This document shows, in pieces, positions 37,884 through 46,965 of a stretch of DNA of 64,000 nt. The stretch is from Yersinia mollaretii ATCC 43969. GTDB taxonomy: Bacteria; Pseudomonadota; Gammaproteobacteria; Enterobacterales; Enterobacteriaceae. Positions within the stretch are counted from its first letter, which is position 1. Each line of letters opens with the position of its first letter. The DNA lies in the NCBI RefSeq assembly GCF_013282725.1, contig NZ_CP054043.1:558001-622000 (forward strand), written 5' to 3'. Position numbers and translations under genes: made by a program. The notes beneath the pieces are model-generated. The model was not told where the DNA came from, did not search any database, and saw nothing but the letters and a program-made list of their open reading frames with translations.

Positions 37884-37911
37884 TGTAGTTAAACTCACCG
37901 TTATTCGTGGG
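37884..37911 (-). promoter_or_regulatory. Candidate BvgA-type direct repeat upstream of the ecp operon
   Basis: Read toward ecpA: GAAAATTCCCACG and, 22 bases on, ACTACA (plus-strand CGTGGG at 37906 and TGTAGT at 37884). TATGCT 16 bases beyond ACTACA may be the -10. The distal copy differs at two positions from the others. The rest of the 619-base gap up to the peptide gene shows no other gene; a separate TAGGAATATTC element lies at 38206. Confidence 0.55.
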
Positions 37912-38354
37912 AATTTTCATTATGTAAATTTATTGTTAAGTAGATCATAAAACCAATTAACAAATAACACCACTGCGCATTCTAATTAAGACCTTAAAAT
38001 ACTGATGGATTGCTAGACACTATTTACCTTCATAATATTATTAATCACAAAGTGCAGAGTGGGTAATAACCTACAGCACCAACACCCGCTAAAAGCCATT
38101 TAAAACAATAAGATAATTTAATATCAGTCTATTCAATAAAAATTGAATAAATATTATCACAAAAAAACAGGCCGTTATATTCACACTTAAAATCCACAAA
38201 TAACGTAGGAATATTCACTATAATAACGAGAAAATAGTGTATTTGATTTTTGCTATTGTTGTTTCCTGCGGATTTTAATAGTCTGTGTTGGCGGTGAGTA
38301 GCCGACAAACATTGTAGTAATTTGAAATTTTATTTTAAAACCAGGAGTAGCAAA

Positions 38355-38576
38355 ATGCGTACATTAGATATCCAAGAAGTAGAAATGGTTTCCGGTGGTG
38401 TTAACTTTGAATCACTGTTTGGCAACCTTGGCTTGGGAGTTGGCGTGATTACTTCAGGCCTGTTAGAAGCTTTCAATCTGCCGACATTGAACCTGACTAA
38501 TACTTTGACCAACGTGGGTATCACCTTGGGTCAGGGTTTGAATTTGGGTATCAACGGCACCCTAGCCAAATCTTAA
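38355..38576 (+). CDS. Double-glycine-leader secreted peptide precursor (class II microcin-like)
   Basis: The precursor has 73 residues, with ATG 38355 seven bases after AGGAG. The leader MRTLDIQEVEMVSGG is nearly the consensus of colicin V-type leaders (compare MRTLTLNELDSVSGG of CvaC). Cleavage after Gly15 by the C39 peptidase encoded downstream would release a 58-residue peptide. The mature part has no cysteine, very few charges and an alternating Leu/Asn/Thr/Gly pattern (LNLTNTLTNVGITLGQGL), so it may insert in membranes or self-assemble. It could be a bacteriocin, a signal or a surface peptide. No obvious immunity gene adjoins it. Confidence 0.85.
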   Translation: MRTLDIQEVEMVSGGVNFESLFGNLGLGVGVITSGLLEAFNLPTLNLTNTLTNVGITLGQGLNLGINGTLAKS

Positions 38577-38594
38577 TAAAATATTAAAAGTACG

Positions 38595-38627
38595 GCACAA
38601 CCTGTTATGGGTTGTGCTGTTTTTTAT
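38595..38627 (+). terminator. Rho-independent terminator/attenuator between the peptide and exporter genes
   Basis: GCACAACC pairs with GGTTGTGC around a seven-base loop and is followed by TGTTTTTTATTT. It lies between the peptide stop and the hlyD-like gene on the same strand, so it probably lets most transcripts encode only the peptide, with some read-through to the exporter. Confidence 0.85.
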
Positions 38628-38649
38628 TTATAGATACTGAGAAAATAAC

Positions 38650-39897
38650 GTGTTATTTAGAAAAGAGGTTCTGGCCGCAAAAAACGCCCGCGATATTGGG
38701 CCGGTAGTAGTGATCAGCCCGATTCCTTTGCAATTAGTTGCCATAACAGCATTTATCGTATTCATTACCATCATTTCGTTCGCCTATTTCGCCAGCTATA
38801 CCAAGAAATCCACGTTGCCCGGTTTTATTTTTCCTAAAGATGGCATTGTCAAAGTCTATGCCCCACAACCTTCTCGCGTCATTAAGCTGTTAACCACCGA
38901 AGGGGCACAAGTTAACAAAGGCGACCTGCTGTATATTCTTAACCGGGAAAGTAGCTCCCAGTTAGGCCAAACAGATATTTTGGTGCGTACTGAGTTGGAA
39001 AATCAACACAGCCGGATGACGGATAACCATATTAATCTGACAAACCAATTGTTGACGGTAGAAAATAACCTTAAAAATCAGATTGAAGAATCAGATAAAA
39101 CCAAATTTATTGTCAATAAAAAAATCATTATACAAAAAAAGAAAATTGCATTATTGACGGAAAAACAAGCTCGCTTTAAAGAAATGCATAAATCGGGTTA
39201 TGTCTCAAATCAGGAGCTGGATGATATCCAATTGATGGTGCTTTCTGAGCAGACGAATCTGGACACGCTCTATTTAGAACAAAAAGTGCTGGATAAACAG
39301 CGACTGGATGCCATTTCCTATAAAAATGAACAAACCGCATCCTATAAAGACCGGATTAACCAACTGGAAAATACTATTTCGGATGTCAAAAATCAGTTGG
39401 TTAGAAATGAATCTAACGAAAATAGCTATATTTACGCCCCGATATCCGGTACCGCAACCAGTATCTTATCCCAACCAGGCCAGTATGCTGATGCCAGCAA
39501 ACCGCTGTTAGTGGTCATCCCAGAACATGAGCCCTTAGTGGCATTTTTATATGCCACCAGCAAAAGCGTGGGGTTTATCAAACAAAATGACAGTGTGCGC
39601 ATCAGGTATAAATCATTCCCTTACGAGAAGTTTGGCCAATATACCGGCACCGTGACCCATATTTCGAAAACCGCGATGTCACTCAGTGATGCTGTCGATT
39701 TCAACATCCCGGCCAGTAGTGCTTCAGAAGGTTTATATAAAGTCACCGTCTCTCTGGACCAACAATATGTTAATACCTATGGCAATAAAACCCCGCTGGT
39801 ATCCGGTATGGAAATTGACGCCGATGTGTATCTGGAAACCAGAAAACTATATGAATGGGTGCTAGACCCTCTTTACAGTATTACAGGTAAAATTTAA
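38650..39897 (+). CDS. HlyD/CvaA-family periplasmic adaptor for peptide export
   Basis: The 415 residues open at a GTG. One membrane anchor lies at about residues 28-50 (VAITAFIVFITIISFAYFASY), then a biotinyl-lipoyl-like half (GIVKVYAPQPSRVIKLLTTEGAQVNKGDLLYIL), a long coiled-coil hairpin (about 110-260) and the return lipoyl half (YIYAPISGTATSI). The C-terminal barrel has GMEIDADVYLETRKLYEWVLDPL. It would link the inner-membrane ABC transporter to an outer-membrane TolC channel. Its stop overlaps the transporter start as TAATG. Confidence 0.92.
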   Translation: MLFRKEVLAAKNARDIGPVVVISPIPLQLVAITAFIVFITIISFAYFASYTKKSTLPGFIFPKDGIVKVYAPQPSRVIKLLTTEGAQVNKGDLLYILNRESSSQLGQTDILVRTELENQHSRMTDNHINLTNQLLTVENNLKNQIEESDKTKFIVNKKIIIQKKKIALLTEKQARFKEMHKSGYVSNQELDDIQLMVLSEQTNLDTLYLEQKVLDKQRLDAISYKNEQTASYKDRINQLENTISDVKNQLVRNESNENSYIYAPISGTATSILSQPGQYADASKPLLVVIPEHEPLVAFLYATSKSVGFIKQNDSVRIRYKSFPYEKFGQYTGTVTHISKTAMSLSDAVDFNIPASSASEGLYKVTVSLDQQYVNTYGNKTPLVSGMEIDADVYLETRKLYEWVLDPLYSITGKI

Positions 39898-42077
39898 TGA
39901 ACCCCTCTTCACTGTTGAATTTTAAGTTTTCTCACAAGTTGCCGGTAATACTGCAAAATGAACATTCTGAATGTGCACTGGCCTGCCTGGCAATGGTGGC
40001 CAATTATCATCGTCATGTGATCGATCTTAATAGTTTGCGCCAGCGCTATCCAGCATCTCTCAAAGGAATGACATTAGCCAGTCTGCTCAATATTGCAAAA
40101 AAGCTGAATTTCTCTTCCCGTCCGGTTCGTCTGGAACTGGAAGAGTTAGGTGAATTGAAAACACCCTGTATTCTACATTGGGAAATGAATCATTTTGTCG
40201 TGCTTAAGTCGGTTAAAAACAACACCATAACCATCCATGATCCCGCCGTGGGTGAACGAGTATTAAGCTTTAAGGACGTGAATAATAAATTTACCGGCGT
40301 CGCCGTTGAATTATGGCCAGATAATAATTTCACCGTCAAAGATGAAAGTCGGAAAGTGACCTTTGGTTTATTGCTGGGTAAGTTGAACGGCTTCTTTTCG
40401 TTTTCCAGCAAAATAATCGTGGTGGCAATGTGCATTGAAGTGCTGGTGTTGTTATCACCGTTCTATTTGCAATGGACTATAGACAATGTCATTGTTTCTG
40501 GGGATAGGAATTTATTACTGACGCTGGCGCTCGGCTTTGCCATGCTGGCAATATTGCAATCAGCGCTCACCGCTGCCCGCTCCTATGCGTTGATCTACAT
40601 GAACACCTCAATCAGTATCCAATGGCTAAATAATATTTTTGCCCATTTGATTAATTTGCCGGTGCAATATTTTGAAAGCCGCCATGTTGGTGATGTGGTT
40701 TCCCGCTTTGATTCGGTCAACGAGATACAAAGAACACTCACGTCCTCTTTGATGACGGCAGTGATTGATGGCGTGATGACGCTGGTTATCATTGTTGTCA
40801 TGTATGTGTACAGTCCGCTGTTGGCACTGGTTTCCGTCGCCACCATGCTTATTTATTGCTTAACCCGAATTTTATTATTCCGCACCTTAAAACACGCGAC
40901 AGAAGAGCAGATTGTCTTTCAGGCCAAACAGAAAAGCCACCTGCTGGAAAGTATCCGAGGTGCCAAAACCATCAAGCTATTTCAGCACCAGGAAATACGG
41001 CGCAGGAACTGGTTGACTTTATTGGTTGAACAAATCAATGCCGGTTTAAAAGTACAAAAGATCCAACTCTCATATCAAACCGCTAATGGCCTTTTTTTCA
41101 GCGTCGAAAATATCATTATTATTTATCTTGGTGCATCGGCAGTATTGGGTGGTGTATTTTCGGTCGGTGCATTAATGGCTTTTATGTCATATAAAGCCAC
41201 CTTTGGTTCACGTATTACCAAACTGATTGACTGCTATTTTGAATTGAAAATCATGAGAGTCCAAATGGATCGCTTGTCAGACATTGTTTTGGCTCAACCG
41301 GAAGAGAAAATAGATGAACTACAGCAGGAAAACCAGCAACCGCTGACCTCTATTTCATTAAGAAATGTGGATTACCGTTACGCCGAGGGCGAGCCATGGG
41401 TATTGCAACAGCTTAACCTGGATATTACCGCTGGAGAATCCATTGCCATCGTCGGAGCATCCGGCTGCGGTAAAACCACATTGTTTAATATTTTATTAGG
41501 TATTTTACCTATCAATTCCGGTGAAATTACCATCAATAATCAACCTGCCAACAATCAGGCATTAATTCAAATGCGTAAACGTAGTGGTGTCGTTACCCAG
41601 AATGACCATCTATTTACCGGCTCGATTTTGGATAATATCTCATTCTTTGCGACAGAGTGTGACCGCCTTCATGCAATGAATTGCGCCAATGTCGCGGCAG
41701 TGCATCAGGATATTATAAAAATGCCGATGCAATACGAAACTCTGGTCGGCGATATGGGTTCCGCGCTATCTGGCGGGCAACAACAAAGGATCTTGCTGGC
41801 AAGAGCGTTATACCGCCGCCCGGAAATCCTGTTTATGGATGAAGCCACTAGCAGTTTGGATGTCCATATTGAACGGCAGGTCAGCGCAGCAGTTAAGAGT
41901 TTGAATATTACCAAAATATTTATCGCACATCGCCCGGAAACCATCTATAGCGCCAGCAGGGTCATTGTGATTAAAGAAGGAAAGATATTTATGGATTTAC
42001 GTACCGATAGCCTGAGTCCAGAGCAATATCAAAGTCTATTAAGAGATTATTTTGTCGGAAATACCGCCGTAGTCTAA
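39897..42077 (+). CDS. C39-peptidase ABC transporter (CvaB type) that processes and exports the peptide
   Basis: The 726 residues begin with a peptidase C39 domain: Q20, catalytic C26 (SECALACLAM), H99 (NHFVVL) and D115 (HDPAVG). The usual Gly after the catalytic Cys is Ala here. Membrane helices (about 170-430) follow, then the nucleotide-binding domain with Walker A GASGCGKTT near 518-526, LSGGQQQR near 624 and Walker B LFMDEATSSLD near 647. It cleaves the double-glycine leader and pumps the peptide out together with the HlyD protein. Translation is coupled to the adaptor gene. Confidence 0.94.
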   Translation: MNPSSLLNFKFSHKLPVILQNEHSECALACLAMVANYHRHVIDLNSLRQRYPASLKGMTLASLLNIAKKLNFSSRPVRLELEELGELKTPCILHWEMNHFVVLKSVKNNTITIHDPAVGERVLSFKDVNNKFTGVAVELWPDNNFTVKDESRKVTFGLLLGKLNGFFSFSSKIIVVAMCIEVLVLLSPFYLQWTIDNVIVSGDRNLLLTLALGFAMLAILQSALTAARSYALIYMNTSISIQWLNNIFAHLINLPVQYFESRHVGDVVSRFDSVNEIQRTLTSSLMTAVIDGVMTLVIIVVMYVYSPLLALVSVATMLIYCLTRILLFRTLKHATEEQIVFQAKQKSHLLESIRGAKTIKLFQHQEIRRRNWLTLLVEQINAGLKVQKIQLSYQTANGLFFSVENIIIIYLGASAVLGGVFSVGALMAFMSYKATFGSRITKLIDCYFELKIMRVQMDRLSDIVLAQPEEKIDELQQENQQPLTSISLRNVDYRYAEGEPWVLQQLNLDITAGESIAIVGASGCGKTTLFNILLGILPINSGEITINNQPANNQALIQMRKRSGVVTQNDHLFTGSILDNISFFATECDRLHAMNCANVAAVHQDIIKMPMQYETLVGDMGSALSGGQQQRILLARALYRRPEILFMDEATSSLDVHIERQVSAAVKSLNITKIFIAHRPETIYSASRVIVIKEGKIFMDLRTDSLSPEQYQSLLRDYFVGNTAVV

Positions 42078-42128
42078 ACCACGGTTAGGGCTGGCAATAG
42101 TTATTCGTGATTCGAGGTCACTACCATA

Positions 42129-42157
42129 ATAAAAAAACCCACCGCGAAGGTGGGTTT
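42129..42157. terminator. Bidirectional terminator between the exporter and the Zir-like operon
   Basis: AAACCCACC pairs with GGTGGGTTT around GCGAA. The A-run before it gives a U-run on the minus strand, so it ends the Zir-like transcript; it also lies 52 bases after the exporter gene. Confidence 0.85.
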
Positions 42158-42176
42158 AGAGTGGATCCAATGACTT

Positions 42177-43061
42177 TTATTTGACGGTATAATCAACGGC
42201 CAGATTAAAGCCCTGAACACCGTCAGCCGAATTGGTAATAACCTTACCTTCAGCATTTTTAGGTACGGTAAAGTTGCCATCAGAGATATTGGTTTTGAAG
42301 CCAGTATCCGCTGGTGCAGCAATACCATCGGTCGCGCTGCTACCCAGCAAGCGCCATTCATAGCTCACTCTATTGGTCATATCTTCGGCACTTGGGTTAG
42401 CCACGCCATTACTGTTGTCATTCCACAATTTAAACACATACGTTTCGCCAACATTCAGCTTGGTATCCCCACCAATTAAGTTAGTGGTAAACGCGGTATC
42501 CGAGCTGGCATAGATAGCAGGAACCATACCGCCCGCCAATGTCACTGGCCCTGGAGGAACGACAGTGCCGCCATCAATATTGTCGGTTACATCGTTAATC
42601 GTGATAGTTTGCCCGGTAATAGGGTCACCCGTGAGAGAAAGCTCCTGAATAACCATTTTAAAAGTGACGGTATCATAAGCGGCCCCAGGAATAACCATGG
42701 TACTAGAGCCTTCAGAGGTCGCAGTAGCGGCCACATTGGTCACCGACGTCACCTCCGTTTCAACGCCGGCTTTGACGTAATACCATCTCACCGTGGTGGT
42801 GGAATTATCTTCATCACCATCGTTATCGGTATATCGATAAGTCGCAGTGATTTTATCACCAGTAGACAGATTGTTGGCAGTATGATTACTGCTCAGTTGT
42901 ACTGTATGTGGCTTGCTAGTTTGAGGTGAACTTAATACGGGGGCTGACCCCTGAATTGACCCCGTCGGTTGCGTCATTAATGCGTGGGCACCGTTAAGGG
43001 TACAGCCTGCCAGCAGCAGGGCCAATGCGATTTTCTTCAAGGCAAATCTCTGTTTCATCAT
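42177..43061 (-). CDS. Secreted ZirU/ZirS-like partner of the inverse autotransporter
   Basis: The 294 residues have a signal peptide (ends near AHA) with a possible lipobox-like LLLAGC inside it. The segment after cleavage has SIQGSAPVLSSP. An immunoglobulin-like region follows (TYRYTDNDGDEDNSTTTVRWYYV). The last 118 residues (177-294) align with the last 119 of the autotransporter encoded upstream: both start GG, share L(K/N)VGETYxFxxW and end GxQGFxLxV. In Salmonella the beta-barrel ZirT exports the separately encoded ZirS and ZirU; this gene order and domain make-up resemble that system. No catalytic motif seen. Confidence 0.7.
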   Translation of the reverse strand: MMKQRFALKKIALALLLAGCTLNGAHALMTQPTGSIQGSAPVLSSPQTSKPHTVQLSSNHTANNLSTGDKITATYRYTDNDGDEDNSTTTVRWYYVKAGVETEVTSVTNVAATATSEGSSTMVIPGAAYDTVTFKMVIQELSLTGDPITGQTITINDVTDNIDGGTVVPPGPVTLAGGMVPAIYASSDTAFTTNLIGGDTKLNVGETYVFKLWNDNSNGVANPSAEDMTNRVSYEWRLLGSSATDGIAAPADTGFKTNISDGNFTVPKNAEGKVITNSADGVQGFNLAVDYTVK

Positions 43062-43153
43062 TCATAGCTTCCATTGTAGGTAATAAGTCCGTGTTTCTTT
43101 AATTTAAGAACCCAAGGTAAGTTTTATTAAAATTCTTATATAATTTCAGATGG

Positions 43154-45322
43154 TTAATGAAATCCAACTTTCAATTTAAACCCCTGATCTCCTGCAGTTT
43201 GCCCTGAACTTGAGGCGTGGTTCACTGCAACGGTGTAATGATCGGTCGTTGCCCCGGCGATTTCATGATCAACCAGTGTTATGCCGCTTGACCCGCCGGT
43301 AGCTGAGCTATTGGTGCCATCGAGGTACCATTGGATACTCTGCAAGCTCGAAGTCACCTCTTCATCACCCTCACTCCATTTGCCGTTGCCTTGCCTGTCT
43401 GACCAAGCAATAAAACGGTAGGTTTCTCCCACTTTGAGCGGAGTGCCAGTTGCCGCGTAGTCTGTCGCGCCAGTACCTGCGGTTGGGTTATCCTTTGCCA
43501 GGAAAATACCGCCGGTAAGGTTTTCTATGCTGGAAATAGTTGAATTAAAAACGAAAGTCTGGCTATTACTCACCCCATAAACCCCCATATCGCTACTAAT
43601 AGTAAAGTTACCCGCTAGCGTACTAACCAATTCAAGAATGTGATAATTCACCCCATCACGTACTTCAGTGCGATCATCCTTAATGCGCAAACAGGGCTCA
43701 ACCTTCCCGGCAGCATTGAGCGGACACTGGTTGGCATTCACCAGTTCAATGGGGGTGCGGGCGAGACTCTTCACCAGCCACAGGGGTTTGGTGTCATGAT
43801 CATTAATCGCCAACCCATTGTGATCCTCCAGATAACTGACCAGACGGATAACATCAGAGTCATGTCCGCTGGCAGTCACAGCATTGCTCCCCTCAACCTG
43901 CAAACGCCCCTGCCGACGTTGTCCAACTTGGATTTCAATCGTATTGGTGGTAACTCGATGGTTTTTCTGGTCTTCCAGACTGAGGGCTAATTGATAGCGG
44001 TTGCTGGCACCAGCAACCGAACTCCAAGCGGGCAAGGTGATTTGCCAGCCCTGTGGATTATGGCTTCCGGCGGTCGCCAATAGTTGTAGGGGCAACAGAT
44101 CACCTAGCCAGATCAAGTCTATAATCGGATATTTGGATTTAACCAATGGCCGCAAAATATAGCTCTCTCCTTCCATCAAGCTATCGGGAACGGCGGCAAG
44201 ATCGGCAAATAAAACCTGTTTTTCTTTATATTCCAGAACGATGTCATTATTGCGATCGACCAGATCGTATCTACTGCCTTTTAGGCTACGCAGTTGGTTC
44301 ACATTGTCCGGGTCGAGTTGAGCGCTGAGTGGGCTACCAAATTGATAGCGAAATGCCACATCAATTTGGGTATCTTTTTTACCTTGCTGCCCATATTTAT
44401 GTTTCGCGCCCAGAGTAACCAGAGGTACCGGGGTGTAATCAATGCCGAGTGTCAGCGCTCGTGGATCTTTTTGCCGATGACTTTTGCCAAATAACGCGAC
44501 TTCATCGCCAAAATAGTGTTCATAAACAGCAGACACGCCTAATTGTGGATAAGCAGGTAAATATCCCTGACTGCGCAGATCGTAGCCCTTGGCCGGGCGC
44601 TCTAAATAGTCATCAAAATCTGGGGAGTCTTTCCAATGGGATAATGGATGATAATAATTGGCGGAAAATTTCAGATAATCAGCACGGGCTTCAGCTCCAA
44701 TACCGGCGCGATTATGGCCGCGACTAAAATCATGATCGATAAAAACGTTGTAACCCAATAATCCGTTCAGAGAGGGTAATTCAATTCGATGCCCCAGCCC
44801 GAAATTACCAATTTTACGATTATCCTGATGGTGAATATTTATTTGCGAAAATAGCAGATATTGTTCACTGTCATACCACGGCGTAAATAATGAGGCCGTG
44901 CTACGATTCAGATTACCTTTATTATCCATCGACAGATTGACTTGCGCCTGACCAAAACGGCCTAATAAATCCTGCGCCTGTTGTTGCAGCGGAGAAATAA
45001 TTTTTTCTTTGGCCCACTGAGTCGTTTTTGATTGTGCTTTATCTCGATTTAACGTATTCCAATCCTGTCCCCCTAGATTTTTCCCCCAGTCGGCAAATTG
45101 TTGATCTGATATAGGTTTTGCCCCAGATGTTTCGGCCATTATTGCCATGTCTGGTAGCTTGGGCATATCATGACCCGGTTTATTTATGAGTGTACCGCCG
45201 ATTTCATTTTCCATCGCCAATACGTGTATTGATGTCAATCCAATAAACGAGAAGCTGAACCCGATAATTAAGGTTGTGATTGTCGAAGATTTAATTCGAG
45301 TCAAAATACCACCTTGTATCAT
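43154..45322 (-). CDS. Inverse autotransporter beta-domain protein (intimin/invasin family, ZirT-like)
   Basis: The 722 residues have a signal sequence, then a periplasmic segment (WGKNLGGQDWNTLNRDKAQ). The intimin/invasin 12-strand barrel spans roughly residues 100-370 (GLGHRIELPSLNGLLGYNVFIDHDFSRGHNRAGIGAEARADYLKFSANYYHPLSHWKDS). Unlike invasin it has no long stack of Ig repeats: the passenger is about 340 residues ending in a 119-residue module (604-722) also found in the next gene. So it may act mainly as an exporter or anchor for separately encoded partners, as ZirT does. The ATG overlaps the preceding stop (ATGA), coupling it to the Ig-repeat protein. Confidence 0.85.
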   Translation of the reverse strand: MIQGGILTRIKSSTITTLIIGFSFSFIGLTSIHVLAMENEIGGTLINKPGHDMPKLPDMAIMAETSGAKPISDQQFADWGKNLGGQDWNTLNRDKAQSKTTQWAKEKIISPLQQQAQDLLGRFGQAQVNLSMDNKGNLNRSTASLFTPWYDSEQYLLFSQINIHHQDNRKIGNFGLGHRIELPSLNGLLGYNVFIDHDFSRGHNRAGIGAEARADYLKFSANYYHPLSHWKDSPDFDDYLERPAKGYDLRSQGYLPAYPQLGVSAVYEHYFGDEVALFGKSHRQKDPRALTLGIDYTPVPLVTLGAKHKYGQQGKKDTQIDVAFRYQFGSPLSAQLDPDNVNQLRSLKGSRYDLVDRNNDIVLEYKEKQVLFADLAAVPDSLMEGESYILRPLVKSKYPIIDLIWLGDLLPLQLLATAGSHNPQGWQITLPAWSSVAGASNRYQLALSLEDQKNHRVTTNTIEIQVGQRRQGRLQVEGSNAVTASGHDSDVIRLVSYLEDHNGLAINDHDTKPLWLVKSLARTPIELVNANQCPLNAAGKVEPCLRIKDDRTEVRDGVNYHILELVSTLAGNFTISSDMGVYGVSNSQTFVFNSTISSIENLTGGIFLAKDNPTAGTGATDYAATGTPLKVGETYRFIAWSDRQGNGKWSEGDEEVTSSLQSIQWYLDGTNSSATGGSSGITLVDHEIAGATTDHYTVAVNHASSSGQTAGDQGFKLKVGFH

Positions 45323-46752
45323 GACCCGGCCCCGTTAATTGTCTGACTAAACATCACGTCAGTAAACGCAGCCTTGTAACTTGCATCGAGATCACTTCCT
45401 ATACTTGCCTGTACTGATACTTGCCCAGCTTTATCACTTTTTAACTGTATATCGGCCTGACCCAAAGTATTAGTGGTAATTATTTGTTTAGTTGAATCAA
45501 AAACAGCCGAGCCTGACAAAATAGTGAATGTTACTTCACGTTTCGACAACGGATTATTGTTAATATCAGTCACTGTTGCTCTGATGCTATTAATGCTCTT
45601 ATTATCAGCAACGGCACCATTGACCAGTGCTTTGATAGTTATTTTCGCCAGTTTTTTATTGCCATCCGCTTTAAATTCCAGTTCTGTGGAATCCGTGGAA
45701 CCGGAATATGGCACCCTGCCCTTGAGGGTAATCTCACCGGCTCGGGTACTGGTCAATTTCACAATAAGCTCCCCATTAGCATCGGTTTGCGGCGGCGCGA
45801 CAAGCGTCACACCATTGCTTACTTCAAATTCGACCGGCTCATTGGCTAGAACATTTGCCTGACTGTCCGTTACCTTGACCTCAACCGTATTTTCAGCTTT
45901 GCCATTGGCAATGACATAGTTATGGGTGGTGTTAAACAGAATGGTTGCCGTACTTCGATCGGCGATAAAGGAAGCCCAAAGCTGGCGCTCTTGTTCGTTG
46001 AAACGCGCCGTAACACGCGTCTGGCCGGCTTTTAAATTGCTAAAACTGGCGGTAATAGAACCGTATTCATCCGTCATTAATGGTGAAGTGATCTGCCCGC
46101 CGCTAACATTGAATATTACCGATTGTCCCGCTATGGGTTCACCATTGTTAGGGTTGATCACTTTCGCCAGCAACTGATTAGTCTGTTTACCATCAGCAGG
46201 CATGCCATCCCGAATCATCAGTAATTCCTGCAGTTCCATGGCAGTCACTTTGACCCGATACTGATTTTGCAATCTCACGGTATTACTCTTTGGCAGGCCC
46301 GATGCTGATGACACATTGATGTCTGCACTGGCCACCAGCAATAACTCTTTTTCGCTAAAGGTTGTCGCCAAAGGCTGTGCTAATTGTTGTTCAGTCAACG
46401 GCATGCCACTGTCATCCAGCCATTGCAGGTGTGGATTTTTCAATACCAGCGCCGACATTTCATCGCCATCATCATCGTGATAGTTCAACCCATCCGTTTC
46501 TGGTGAGAGAGTGAACATATCAGGCGCTAATTGCTGGTTCAGTTTCTGCTCATTCAGTAAACGGGTTTGACCATCAGGTAATAGCACCGAAATCTCACCC
46601 GAAACACTGGGCGCATGACCATAAATTTTATCTGTCGTGCCAGTTATCTCCGCATGCACGACAGACATACCGAACAACAATAAACAAGCGACCAGCAGTG
46701 TGCTGATATAATACGGCCATAATGCTGTATAATATTTCTTAGCCATTCGCAT
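45319..46752 (-). CDS. Secreted protein with bacterial Ig-like (Big_1) repeats, ZirS-like partner
   Basis: The 477 residues have a signal peptide ending near VHAE, then ITGTTDKIYGHAPSVSG and an N-terminal region of about 170 residues. About three Big_1 repeats follow, each with the A.G...N....KV.D..G.P.......F....G pattern (for example NGKAENTVEVKVTDSQANVLANEPVEFEVSNG). There is no beta-barrel in this protein, so it looks like an invasin passenger encoded apart from its barrel, which is encoded by the next, overlapping gene. The GxAPxxS motif after the signal peptide is shared with the 42177-43061 protein. It is probably exported or displayed through the barrel protein. Confidence 0.78.
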   Translation of the reverse strand: MRMAKKYYTALWPYYISTLLVACLLLFGMSVVHAEITGTTDKIYGHAPSVSGEISVLLPDGQTRLLNEQKLNQQLAPDMFTLSPETDGLNYHDDDGDEMSALVLKNPHLQWLDDSGMPLTEQQLAQPLATTFSEKELLLVASADINVSSASGLPKSNTVRLQNQYRVKVTAMELQELLMIRDGMPADGKQTNQLLAKVINPNNGEPIAGQSVIFNVSGGQITSPLMTDEYGSITASFSNLKAGQTRVTARFNEQERQLWASFIADRSTATILFNTTHNYVIANGKAENTVEVKVTDSQANVLANEPVEFEVSNGVTLVAPPQTDANGELIVKLTSTRAGEITLKGRVPYSGSTDSTELEFKADGNKKLAKITIKALVNGAVADNKSINSIRATVTDINNNPLSKREVTFTILSGSAVFDSTKQIITTNTLGQADIQLKSDKAGQVSVQASIGSDLDASYKAAFTDVMFSQTINGAGS

Positions 46753-46820
46753 AACAGCGCCAGATCCTCTGAATAAAAATGACAGTCCCCATTAGAGTAT
46801 GGATATTTACTAATGAATAC

Positions 46821-46848
46821 TGTCAGATAATTATTTATTGGATGTAGT
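46821..46848 (-). promoter_or_regulatory. Candidate BvgA-type direct repeat upstream of the Zir-like operon
   Basis: Read toward the operon: GAATTTTACTACATCC and, 22 bases on, CTGACA (plus-strand TGTAGT at 46843 and TGTCAG at 46821), 69-96 bases before ATG 46752. CTGACA resembles a -35 box. The gap 46753-46965 has no other feature. Confidence 0.55.
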
Positions 46849-46965
46849 AAAATTCGTTATCTTTGATATAAAAGCTCCATAATTCACAGAATAAATGCCA
46901 ACATCTACAAGAAGATATTTAAAGCATCAAATCAAAAAACATTGAAACATGACATAAATATAGAA

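Noticed and set aside
43075..43080. TGTAGG just upstream of the 42177-43061 gene
   Set aside because: It lies immediately beside the ribosome site, has no partner at 22 bases and is inside an operon already served by the site at 46821.
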